Below are positions 16,281 to 25,100 of a stretch of DNA of 50,883 nt, piece after piece. The position numbers and the translations under genes were made by a program. Numbering within the stretch: the stretch's first letter is position 1; each line of letters opens with the position of its first letter. The stretch is from the NCBI RefSeq assembly GCF_003290185.1, contig NZ_QNFY01000021.1:1-50883 (forward strand), written 5' to 3'. The notes below the pieces were generated by a model that worked only from the letters and a program-made list of their open reading frames with translations, was not told the origin of the DNA and did not search any database. This DNA is from Chryseobacterium lathyri (GTDB lineage: Bacteria; Bacteroidota; Bacteroidia; Flavobacteriales; Weeksellaceae).

Positions 16281-17492
16281 TTATACGATTTTTTTGATGT
16301 CAGTTAATTGTGAAATTTGAATTTGTACATGCTTCACGTTAATGTATGAAGAATTAAAAAAAGGATTTGTACAATAGAATTGATAAATTTCCTTTGTTTT
16401 ATTTATCTCATTCAATGTAAGATTAATATGTTCAAATTTGTTGAGTAATTTAAATTTTATAGAATTGTCATTATTAGCTGTTTTACATATTGATTTTACA
16501 CTAAATTCTGCTCCATCAAAATCGAACCCATCTATAAATATAAAATCTTCCGAATAAAGTTCTTTTTTCAGCTCAAGTAATTCTTTATGAGGAATATTAT
16601 GTAAGTAAATGTATGGACAGAATGGTTTTTGTTCTCTTTTTGAAAGTTTAGACCATTTTTTTGAAATAGTGAATATTATATCTTTTAATTCTGTTCGTAC
16701 ATAATTTGTCGTTGGTATTTCAATTATAAAAAAACGTTCAAAGGGAGAAATGTTTAAAGCTGTAAAATATTGAGTTCTCAGTTCTGTAAATAATTTTGCT
16801 TCGCCCTTATATGTAATAAACCATTCGTTAAACAGAATTCTTTTTAAATCAATTTTTTTCAAAAACTCCGACTTGCTAATTTTTCTTTTTTTTACATCAT
16901 CTTCAATCGAAAGTTCTTTTATGACTTTAAGAGCATTATTATAGAAAAAGTGCTCTGCTTCAAAAGCTTTACAGCCAAACTGACTAATTAATAATGTTGA
17001 AATTTTTTTGACTTGACTTTGGTATTCCATTGCATTAATATTTATTTCAAGTAAAGAAATAAAATCATCTAGTTCATTATCAGTAAGATTGTGCTTTATA
17101 TGGTGATAATATTCAACTTTTTTTTCTGTGTAAGTTAGAAAATGCTTTTTAAGAAAAGTTGAATCTATTGGCAGTGTTAGCTTTGCCTGTCCCGATTCAA
17201 AATATCCATAAAGTTTATAATTTATCTGTTTCTTAGCTCCTTCTATAACTTCTTTATAATGGTCAAGCATTAATCGAATTGGCTTTGCAATAACTGAATG
17301 ATTATATTCTTTTTTGGCGTGATATTTACATTGAATTGCTGTTTCTTCAGTGGCAGTGTTTATATCAATATCTTCAATTCCTTCAATAACAATTGTTTCG
17401 GTATCTTTTTTCAATTCTAATAATTTTACAATAGCAAGATCGAATTGATAGAAATAACCTTTTATTGTATCAATAGCTGTTCTTTCTTTCAT
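16281..17492 (-). CDS. DUF4297/Cap4-like nuclease, partner of HerA (403 aa)
   Basis: The N-terminus (TAIDTIKGYFYQFDLAIVKL) matches the start of DUF4297/Cap4-like double-strand DNases. The catalytic set is E37 and the ED pair near 40-43 (EGIEDIDI), then Q54-x-K56 in IQCKYHAKKEY, a PD-(D/E)xK variant. The C-terminal 200 residues are helical with no known motif. It is directly upstream of herA with one base between, which fits the DUF4297-HerA defence system in which HerA drives assembly and the nuclease degrades DNA. The family call rests on the N-terminus and the partner. Confidence 0.7.
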   Translation of the reverse strand: MKERTAIDTIKGYFYQFDLAIVKLLELKKDTETIVIEGIEDIDINTATEETAIQCKYHAKKEYNHSVIAKPIRLMLDHYKEVIEGAKKQINYKLYGYFESGQAKLTLPIDSTFLKKHFLTYTEKKVEYYHHIKHNLTDNELDDFISLLEININAMEYQSQVKKISTLLISQFGCKAFEAEHFFYNNALKVIKELSIEDDVKKRKISKSEFLKKIDLKRILFNEWFITYKGEAKLFTELRTQYFTALNISPFERFFIIEIPTTNYVRTELKDIIFTISKKWSKLSKREQKPFCPYIYLHNIPHKELLELKKELYSEDFIFIDGFDFDGAEFSVKSICKTANNDNSIKFKLLNKFEHINLTLNEINKTKEIYQFYCTNPFFNSSYINVKHVQIQISQLTDIKKIV

Positions 17493-17999
17493 AGTTTGAT
17501 TATTTTAGTTTTTATTCCAACTATTTGTTAGAGTGAGTAATTATAGTAAAAAAAAATATCCCCTGTATGTGGTTTCCCATAAAAGTGTATTATTTTTTGA
17601 CATTGTTCAAATTTGCTTTAATGATAGAGCAAATACCCTATTTAGAAATCTTTATTATATGTCTGGAAAGAGTACCCATATTAGTCTAAGGGGGGAAGGG
17701 TAAGGCGAGTTTTCGGTAGTACCCCCCCATCTCTTGACAACCGAGTAAAAGTTTTTCGAACGATCTAAAAACCTCAACACTTTTTTGAACATTTTTAGAC
17801 TACAATCCAAAGTTAGAACAGTTTTCAAGAGATTTCCTACGGATTCAAAATATTATTGCTGTTTCATTCAAAAGTATGCTAATTTTAGAACATTTGGCAT
17901 GGTTTTCGACTAATAAAATCAACAAAAAACCCCATCAATACTACTAATATTGTATGGGGAAGTGTAAAAAATTCTAACGCTAATTAAAACTTATCTACA
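17493..17999. other. 507-base intergenic region with nested inverted repeats
   Basis: It holds the presumed promoter of the DUF4297-HerA operon (no clear TAnnTTTG found). A GGGGGG/CCCCCC pair lies around 17690-17728. A 13-base arm pair (17729-17741 and 17821-17833, 12 of 13 matching) encloses the hairpin TCTAAAAA/TTTTTAGA (17764-17771, 17792-17799). A CCCCAT/ATGGGG hairpin is at 17930-17959. No protein gene seen. It could include an origin of transfer or replication for the island. Confidence 0.45.
17930..17959 (-). terminator. hairpin with T-run on the - strand
   Basis: CCCCAT...ATGGGG with partly paired AATA/TATT inside. On the - strand the stem is followed by GTTTTTTGTT. It could end antisense transcription entering from the ardA side, or act in the ardA leader. 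Confidence 0.45.
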
Positions 18000-18542
18000 A
18001 TGACAAAGTTACAAAATTGTTTGGAGGACTTCCAAATCTATGTCGGTACTTATGGCAAGTACAATTCAGGAAGCATTTACGGAGAATGGCTTCAATTATC
18101 AAATTATTTAAGTTATGGCGAGCTTTTACAAGCTATGCAGGAACTACACCAAGACGAAGACGAACCAGAGTTTATGTTTCAGGACTATGAATGTAATCAG
18201 TTCTTTATCAAACAAAAGCTAATCAGTGAATGCCATCTTTCGGCAGACATTTACGAGATAGCCGAACAAATCAATAGTTCAGATTATGATTTCGAGGTTA
18301 TAGAAGCCTATGCAGAGTGCATGAGTTATTATCATAAGGACGTTGAAGACCTATTAGACAACCTTTCAGATTCTTATTTCGGACAGTATAATTCAGATGA
18401 AGACTTTGCGCAGGATATTTTAGAGCAGGACGGCTCAATTCCTGAAAACCTGCCCCCTTACATTTACATTGATTGGGAAGCAACCGCCAGACATCTGATG
18501 TACAATTATATGAGTTCTAACGGGTATTACTTTAGAAACTAG
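18000..18542 (+). CDS. ardA: antirestriction protein ArdA (180 aa)
   Basis: A DNA-mimic protein that blocks type I restriction enzymes by occupying their DNA-binding site. The start of the ArdA domain, IYVGTYGKYNSGSIYGEWLQL (residues about 12-32), is characteristic. The whole protein is very acidic, with D/E-rich stretches such as QDEDEPEFMFQDYE and SDEDFAQDILEQDG, as expected for a DNA mimic. The length is normal for the family. It lies 60 bases upstream of a serine recombinase gene. ArdA is common on plasmids and integrative elements, where it protects incoming DNA in a new host. Confidence 0.9.
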   Translation: MTKLQNCLEDFQIYVGTYGKYNSGSIYGEWLQLSNYLSYGELLQAMQELHQDEDEPEFMFQDYECNQFFIKQKLISECHLSADIYEIAEQINSSDYDFEVIEAYAECMSYYHKDVEDLLDNLSDSYFGQYNSDEDFAQDILEQDGSIPENLPPYIYIDWEATARHLMYNYMSSNGYYFRN

Positions 18543-18601
18543 TCACAATAAAAATCTTTGCACCTTGCTTAAATGCAGGGTGCTTTATACCAATTACAAT
18601 T

Positions 18602-19188
18602 ATGAAAGCAAGATATATAAGAGTGAGTACAGGAGCACAAAACACCGCAAGACAGGAAGAGAAGCAGGCACAGGGCGAAAGAATATTTATTGATGTTGTT
18701 AGCGGTTCTACTCCCTTTAAGGACAGAGAACAAGGAAAGAAGCTGATAAGAGCCATTGAAAATAATGAGATTAATTACGTTTCCGTAAGTTCTATTGACA
18801 GGCTCGGAAGAAATCTCTACGACATTCTTACTACTTTGGAATTTTTCAAAGAAAGGGGCATTATTCTCAAAGTTGATAATCTCGGAATAGAAAGCCTGAT
18901 TAAGGGTAAAGAGAATCAAGCATTCAAACTTATTATTTCCGTTATGGCTAACATCGCCGAAATGGAACGAGAAACTATTTTAGAGCGTCAACGTGAAGGA
19001 ATTGCACTTGCCAAGCTCGTGGAACCTATAAAGGGCGTGAAAAAGGTTCTGTGGAGAGCATAGAAGACTTTTTATTGAAGTATAAAGAGGTGATTAAGAA
19101 TCTAAAGAAAGGAAATTCTATTAGAGATACAGCTAAAATCTGTAATGTCAGTATTGGAACTGTTCAGAAAGTCAAAAATAATATCTGA
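18602..19188 (+). pseudogene. serine recombinase/resolvase, frameshifted
   Basis: The first 138 or so residues are a resolvase catalytic domain: YIRVSTGAQNTARQ with the nucleophile S9, IDRLGRNLYDIL, and the long E-helix segment MANIAEMERETILERQREGI. At about 19012-19016 (gccaagctcgt) one base is missing relative to the expected reading AKARGTYKG. The first frame therefore ends early at 19063. The shifted frame continues to TGA at 19186-19188 and encodes the missing HTH domain (SIRDTAKICNVSIGTVQKVK). The protein is thus probably inactive, unless the shift is a sequencing error. Function when intact: site-specific inversion or resolution on the element. Confidence 0.8.
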
Positions 19189-19503
19189 TGTGACGAGGGT
19201 AGACCACTCAAAGAAAATGAAATTATCACTATCGATAAATCAAAAAGTAGGCAAAAAGGAGCTATTTATGCTATTGGGGTTGGTGTCTCTCTTTATTATT
19301 TATATATCTAAAATGGTACTTAATTTAGTTGCCTGTTGATTTTTCAAAATATTAAAATTTCACAATTTTGGGCTATATGGATAATCTATGAAAAAGAGCC
19401 TGATTTATGCGATTGCAATAGTCAGGCTCTTAAAATGTCTATATGAATATTTTTGTTATTTCATTTTTTAAATAAAATAATAGCTTATCAATAAGACAGG
19501 GTT
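19189..19503. other. spacer between the recombinase and integrase genes
   Basis: No gene is well supported. A short frame in the same register as the recombinase continues after its TGA (CDEGRPLKENEIITIDKSK...) and may be decayed sequence. The region contains a strong hairpin at 19394-19431 between the two convergent genes. Confidence 0.4.
19394..19431. terminator. bidirectional terminator between convergent genes
   Basis: AAGAGCCTGA at 19394-19403 pairs perfectly with TCAGGCTCTT at 19422-19431 around an 18-base loop, with A-rich sequence before it and TTAAAA after it. It lies between the + strand recombinase and the - strand integrase. Confidence 0.65.
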
Positions 19504-20712
19504 TTATTTTTTCCATGCAGAATGTAAACTATCAGCTACCATTTCACGGGAAAACTGAACATATTTTTTAAAAGACTTGTAATCCTTATGGCCAGTTATT
19601 TTTCGGATAAATTCTTCATTCATGCCGTTAATTAGGGAATTTGTAATAAAGAATACTCGTCCGTAATGCATTGTTAAGTAATCGTGGGCATTTTTTTCTA
19701 CTGTAATTTCGCTACTTCCTGAATATTTTACAAATCGTATTTTATCATCAAAGCCAATTGCTTCAAAAAGTTTTTTGATTTCTCTATTGCAGAATTGATT
19801 AGTGGGTACTTTTAGTCTACCATAACGTTCTGTGTGATTTTTGATTATCTCTTTGGGTACATCCAATAATGGAATTTCGAGCATTTCTTTTGCTTTCTTA
19901 ATGCGTAAACGTAAGAAATCTTCTTTAATATCTTCTGGTCTCATATTCTGAATGTCAACAAACCTCAAACCAGTGTACGAACTAAAAATGAAAATATCTC
20001 TAACGATATTGCTGTAATCATTCTCGAAATCTGTTGTTCTCAACTTTTCTACGATTTCAGGAGTAAGTTTTATTTTTTCAGAATCCTCTTTAAAAACTAA
20101 GAATTTTTTAAATTCCATATTATTATGAAATCTTCTTTCTCCTGCCCAATTCATGAATGTTTTGAGTATTGTTATATATTTTCCAATGGTAGAGTTATAA
20201 AAGTTTTTTTCAAAAAAATATGCAAGTAGTTCATCATGAAAATTAAGGTTGATATTTTCAAACGATAAATTAAATTTTGTTTCATCTGAAAATGCTTGAA
20301 GGTGATTTTTACACGTTTTATATGTCTTTACCGTATTTTCAGATTTTTCCTGTCTTCTAACTTCTATAAATTCATCAAAAACAGTTAAGATACCTTTTTT
20401 CTTAGCAGTTGTTGTGTTGACGGGTGTAATCTTGTGTTTAAACTCTTTTTCTAAAATTTCTTTAGAGAGAGGTTGTTCCTTCAATAAATACTCCCTTTCA
20501 ATCTCTTTTAAGATTTTGACAGTGTTTTCAATTTTCAGATTTTTAGTTGCTGATTCTGGAGCAAGTTGTCTCACTTTTGTCCCCGTCCATTGTGAGGGTT
20601 TTACTTTTACCCCTGTGGAGCGTTTCAGTCTCTGACCTTTTAGGGTTGCAGAAACATATACCATTGTCTCGGTTGCCTTTTTAGGCTCTTTTAAAAAAAA
20701 TGCAATGTTCAT
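19504..20712 (-). CDS. tyrosine recombinase/integrase of the island (402 aa)
   Basis: The N-terminal 100 residues are the arm-binding region usual in Bacteroidetes integrases (FLKEPKKATETMVYVSATLKG). Residues about 105-200 form the SAM-like core-binding domain (VFDEFIEVRR...TFMNWAGERR). The catalytic domain carries R250 (SSYTGLRFVDI), a probable K274, H349-x-x-R352 (MHYGRVFF), H375 (TGHKDY) and the nucleophile Y384 (FKKYVQF). All key residues are present, so it should be active. It reads inward from the right end, 197 bases from the right repeat. It has a TAATTTTG promoter at 20730-20737 and AGGGACAA repeats just upstream. Confidence 0.9.
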   Translation of the reverse strand: MNIAFFLKEPKKATETMVYVSATLKGQRLKRSTGVKVKPSQWTGTKVRQLAPESATKNLKIENTVKILKEIEREYLLKEQPLSKEILEKEFKHKITPVNTTTAKKKGILTVFDEFIEVRRQEKSENTVKTYKTCKNHLQAFSDETKFNLSFENINLNFHDELLAYFFEKNFYNSTIGKYITILKTFMNWAGERRFHNNMEFKKFLVFKEDSEKIKLTPEIVEKLRTTDFENDYSNIVRDIFIFSSYTGLRFVDIQNMRPEDIKEDFLRLRIKKAKEMLEIPLLDVPKEIIKNHTERYGRLKVPTNQFCNREIKKLFEAIGFDDKIRFVKYSGSSEITVEKNAHDYLTMHYGRVFFITNSLINGMNEEFIRKITGHKDYKSFKKYVQFSREMVADSLHSAWKK

Positions 20713-20729
20713 AGTTCTATTTTTTGTTT

Positions 20730-20737
20730 CAAAATTA
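20730..20737 (-). promoter_or_regulatory. promoter of the integrase gene
   Basis: On the - strand TAATTTTG matches TAnnTTTG exactly and lies 18 bases upstream of the integrase ATG, giving a leader of about 12 bases. Confidence 0.5.
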
Positions 20738-20775
20738 GTCTGTGATACAACTGAAAATCTTTTTAAATTGTCCTC

Positions 20776-20803
20776 AGGGACAACATAGGGACAAAAAAGG
20801 ACT
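20776..20803 (+). promoter_or_regulatory. two AGGGACAA repeats, possible integrase arm sites (right)
   Basis: AGGGACAAC at 20776-20784 and AGGGACAAAAAAGGACT at 20787-20803 stand 11 bases apart, upstream of the integrase promoter. Related copies occur near the left end (1014 direct, 2219 inverted). They may serve both recombination and control of integrase expression. Confidence 0.45.
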
Positions 20804-20838
20804 AAATTTTATGAAACACTATTAAACATCATCAAAAC

Positions 20839-20874
20839 AAAAATCCCTTCTAAACATTGTTTAAAAGGGATTTT
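20839..20874. terminator. terminator just inside the right end of the island
   Basis: AAAATCCCTT pairs with AAGGGATTTT around an inner AAAC/GTTT pair. Its position relative to the right att repeat mirrors that of the left terminator (893-926) relative to the left repeat. Within 20713-21094 I see only this hairpin, the repeats and the integrase promoter. Confidence 0.6.
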
Positions 20875-20908
20875 ATTGATTGTTTAAGTTGAATTGTGTT
20901 CAACTTTT

Positions 20909-20927
20909 GTGGTTTCTCCAGGAATAT
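20909..20927. repeat. right attachment repeat (attR core) of the island
   Basis: Exact second copy of GTGGTTTCTCCAGGAATAT (see 948-966). DNA to its right is outside the island. Confidence 0.8.
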
Positions 20928-21094
20928 ATTTTATTCTTTATTATCCTTTTATAAATAAGGATTTTAGGATTTTTAATTTACTAGGTAACCGATTATTCCA
21001 CCTTGGGAAATAGGACAAAATTTGCTCAAATTGCTTCAAAACAAAAATATAAATTTTCTTTATAGTGAGCAAATTTTGATTGTGCTATAATGAC

Positions 21095-21529
21095 TCATTG
21101 AGTATTTTCATAACCTGCTTTTGAAGATTTAAACTTCTTCAATACTGATAAACCCAATAGAAAAATTATTATATTCAATGTGAGATGTTGTCCTAGATAT
21201 TTATCATTCAAAACTAAATAAATACAATAAGTTTCAAAAATGATAACCAAAAGGATTAAGCTAAAAAAAATGTATACAATGAAGCTTTTGTTTCCTTGCC
21301 TCAAGAACAAAATGATAAAAAATAGATATAGCAATATGCTTATTAGCTGAGATTTGAAAACGGTTTCTTCCGAACTAGCAATGGCTATATCAATAATAGA
21401 GAAACGCTTACTAATAACAAAGTCATACAAAAAAATATTGTTTTTTGTAGATATATTTATTCCTACATAAATAGAGGTCAAGAATCCTGCTATTAATATT
21501 ATTGCTGCTATAATTTTCTTTTGATCCAT
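21095..21529 (-). CDS. four-helix membrane protein, hypothetical (144 aa)
   Basis: Four hydrophobic segments: residues about 7-24 (IAAIILIAGFLTSIYVGI), 62-78 (LISILLYLFFIILFL), 84-105 (FIVYIFFSLILLVIIFETYC) and 117-134 (LTLNIIIFLLGLSVL). A longer periplasmic loop connects the first two; the C-terminus is basic and probably cytoplasmic. It lies outside the island and alone on the - strand. No family recognised. Confidence 0.55.
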   Translation of the reverse strand: MDQKKIIAAIILIAGFLTSIYVGINISTKNNIFLYDFVISKRFSIIDIAIASSEETVFKSQLISILLYLFFIILFLRQGNKSFIVYIFFSLILLVIIFETYCIYLVLNDKYLGQHLTLNIIIFLLGLSVLKKFKSSKAGYENTQ

Positions 21530-21785
21530 TTCTGTTTTTTTTATTCACCTCGGATATTCTAAGAATTTTCTGATTTGATAGAAAAATCTTTCAATCAGTC
21601 TATTATCGTGGAGATGATTTTTTAATCCTTTATCAAAAGTAAGATTTTTGTTGCTTTCAACAATGTCATTCCTTAAAGAAGTAATTCTCTAGTTTAATCA
21701 TTTTTACCCTTCGATTATTTTATACTTTATATCAAATTATCGGGAAAAAATTTCTCCAAAGCCTGTTTTCAGTAAAATTAATTTT

Positions 21786-21793
21786 TATCTTTG
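21786..21793 (+). promoter_or_regulatory. TAnnTTTG promoter upstream of the candidate RNA and toxin locus
   Basis: TATCTTTG matches the -7 consensus exactly; no clear -33 TTTG is present at the right spacing. Transcription would begin near 21800, about 375 bases before the first ATG of the toxin locus. Confidence 0.45.
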
Positions 21794-21821
21794 CATAAAC
21801 ATTTAATAATGAATTATATGT

Positions 21822-21992
21822 AATAAATAAGATCAAGCAAACTCGGCGATAGCCCGTAGTGGTAATAGGTGCAGATAGTGATTAGTACTTACTTCAAAGT
21901 TCCCATAAGGAGTGGTATGTGATCAGTATCCGTTAAATTACGGTATGAATATGGGGAAAATACCTATAACATAGCCTGCTGTTTTATTTATT
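21822..21992 (+). ncRNA. candidate structured RNA of about 170 nt
   Basis: AATAAATA (21822) pairs with TATTTATT (21985) and AGCA with TGCT (21978) just inside. GGC-GATA-GCC forms a tetraloop hairpin near 21844. ATAGGT (21866) pairs with ACCTAT (21962). TTCCCAT (21900) pairs with ATGGGGAA (21950), with a bulge. CCGT/ACGG makes a small hairpin near 21930. A T-rich run ends the element and a promoter lies just before it. It could be a small RNA (a 6S-type RNA is one option by size and closure) or the 5' leader of the toxin operon. The rest of 21530-22174 has no gene that I can support. Confidence 0.35.
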
Positions 21993-22174
21993 TTTACCAA
22001 CCCAATTAAAAAGTTTTTTCAAGAATTAATAATGGTATCATCATTAGTATTGTTAGCTACATAGGGCATAAAATCGCAATACTTAAGAATGGTTTTTCTG
22101 TTAATAATGCTTGAAATCTTTTACATTGTTGTTTGTGTAAAAAAACATATGATTTTGTAAAAATAGTACAATTG

Positions 22175-25100
22175 ATGAAGAATATTTATTTTCTTTTAAT
22201 ACTTTCCGTATATATACTTATGGGCTGCAATAATGCTTTTGCTGCCCATAAAGATTCCCTTCAGTATAATATAAAGGATAAGAACCGTGTTTCTATTCCG
22301 GAACTTTATTCCGATCATTTTATAAATAATTCGGATAACGATCCTGAAACCGATGCTGAGATAGGTAAGGCGATTGGAGCTTTCAATACGATTGAAGCCA
22401 ATGGCCATTTTACCAATACCATAAATCCCAATGATCTTACGGAATTACCGATTGGGGTTAAAGAAAATATATCCAACGTAGAATACGGAATCGTTGTTAC
22501 CAAAGCTAAATTCACTCCTGAGTATGCCTTAATTAATGTATATGCCCGTGTAGTAACACCACAGCAAGGAGCAGAAGGCGGAAAAAAAACTCTGTTTTTT
22601 GGGGCGGAAGATATTAAGCTTTCTTATAATGGAAAGATTATAGGAGATGCCAAGCTATCCTTGCTTGGCGATATCAATATGCCCTTTAATCAGAACCAGT
22701 GGATGCTTACTCTTGAAGGGGGAAGGATTAATAAGCTTAACGGAGGAAGCGTCAATGACAATACCTATGTCATTATTGATTGTGACGGTATAAAAGAGTT
22801 ATCCTTAAAAGGAAATGTGCAGATATCCAGAAATGTTCTGGTTCCTTTGGATGGTAATGGAAGTGTCTTACCTGAGTTTGGCAGTAACGGTCAGACTAAC
22901 AGGGTTCGTGGAGATTTTGCTTTTAAAGCTACGGACTGGAATGATATTTTAGTAAAAGTGAGTATTACTCCCTTTGTGATCACTTCCCAAATTAAAAATC
23001 AGGATAAAGGGTATTTTTCTTTCTTCGTGAATAATGCCGTTTTGGATTTGAGTGACTTACGGACTGATCCAAGTGTGATGTTCCCCCAGTATTATAAAAC
23101 GCACGGATATTTAATAGGAGGTACGGAATCATGGCGGGGACTGTATGTTCAGACGTTAAATATAGGACTGCCCCAGGAATTTAAAACAGAAGACCATATT
23201 GACAGCAGGGTTTCTTTTGAAGCGAATAATCTTTTGATCGATTCTTATGGTGTATCAGGAAATTTTGCGGCCAATAATTTATTCCCCATTGACAGAGGGG
23301 TAACCAATAAAGAAAATGCATGGAGGTATTCCCTGGATAAAATTGGAGTTGATTTAGCTGCCTCTAAAATTGTAGGAGCAAACCTGGAAGGAACTGTCCA
23401 ACTTCCTATTCAGAAGAATAACGACAACCAAAATACTGGTATTCCAAAATATTTAGGGTACCGTGGAATGATAACAGAAGAAGAGTATTTAATTTCTGTT
23501 ACGACATTTGATGATATCAACTTTGATATCTGGAGTGCCAAGGCAACCATTGCCGTAGGTTCAACCATAGAGATGCGGGTGAAAAATCGTGAATTTTTAC
23601 CCAAAGCCATTCTTAATGGCAGTCTTGCTATCGGAGCCAACGCTTCCCCTGATGACAATGATCCTAATGAAAAGAAAGATGCTGATTTTAAAGGGGTGAA
23701 ATTTCAGGGGTTGACCCTTCAAACAAAAGCGCCTTACATCACAGCACAATATTTTGGTGTTGAAGGTGAGCAAAAATTAGCCAATTTTCCGGCAAGTATC
23801 AGCGATATTGTTGTTATAGCTGACGGCTCACAGGCCAGCTTAGGCTTTTCTGTAACTGTTGGTTTGCAGGAAGAACGTTTTTCCGCTACGGGTGGAATGA
23901 TGATAAGAGGCCTTATTGCCAACGATAATAATAAGCAAAGGTGGAAATACGATGGTTTTAATTTAACCAAACTAGGACTTAGAAATGTTGATATCGGTGT
24001 AGCCATTGTTTCGGGTGAATTTCAGATAATGCGTAAAGACCCCTTGTACGGCAATGGCTTTACGGCACATCTTAATGCAAAGATCAAAGGAATTAAAGGA
24101 ATAGAAGTTGACGTTAATGCCGCTTATGGATATAGCACCTTTAGATATTGGGGATTTGAAGGTTCTGTCAAGGGACTTAAGATCCAGGCTACCGCTTTAA
24201 CGATTACAGGATTTACAGGAGGGGCATTCTATCATATGATTCCGGATAGGGATATGTCTTTAAATCCCGCATATGCCAATAAAGCATTGGTTTTAAAGCC
24301 GGATAATACAGTTGGTTTGGCACTGAGAGCCGGAATTTATGGTTCAGTAGCCAGTGAGAAAGCAGTGAGCATTATGGCCGGTTTTAATATTTCTACTAAT
24401 CCGAATGGTGGTTTGGCTAATATCGGATTTATTGGAGAAGCTGTTGTGATGGCTGATATATCCAAATTAGTTCCCGGTGATCCTTTAGCAGGAGTAAAAG
24501 ATAAGTTCAAAGAAATGACCGGAAATTCAAAATTCCTGAATGAACTTAAAAATAACAGTCATGTAAATTCTTTCCTTGATACCAAAACTGTTGACGAACA
24601 ATATCCGGTCACTGAAAAAGTGGATGGTGCGATTTATGCCAAGCTCGCTATGAATTACGATTTCAACAATAGCGTTTTTCATGCAAGCCTTGATGTTTTT
24701 GTAGATATTGCTCACGGAATTATTAAAGGAATCGGTCCCAATGGAAGAGCCGGATGGGCAGTGATTCACGTTGCACCTGATGAGTGGTATATGCACATCG
24801 GTACACCTACCGATATGATCGGATTAAAAGTTGGTCTGGGAAGTTTTTATCTTCAGTCCGGAAGTTACTTTATGGTAGGAACCCGAATTCCGGGAAGCCC
24901 GCCGCCACCACCTGAAGTTGCAGAGATTTTAGGGCTACAGTTAAATGACCTTGATTATATGAGCAGCCTTAATGCGTTAGGAGACGGAAAAGGATTTGCA
25001 TTCGGAACCCACCTGAAGTTTGATACCGGAGACATGACCGCTTTATTCCTTTACGCCCGTTTCCAGGCAGGTTTAGGAACTGATATTATGCTGAAAAACT

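Noticed and set aside
19145..19339. + strand frame of 64 aa after the recombinase
   Set aside because: It overlaps the shifted HTH-coding part of the recombinase in another frame, so it is most likely a shadow.
22133..22174. TTG-started N-terminal extension of the first toxin-locus protein
   Set aside because: It would place 14 polar residues before a good signal peptide; ATG 22175 gives a normal export signal.
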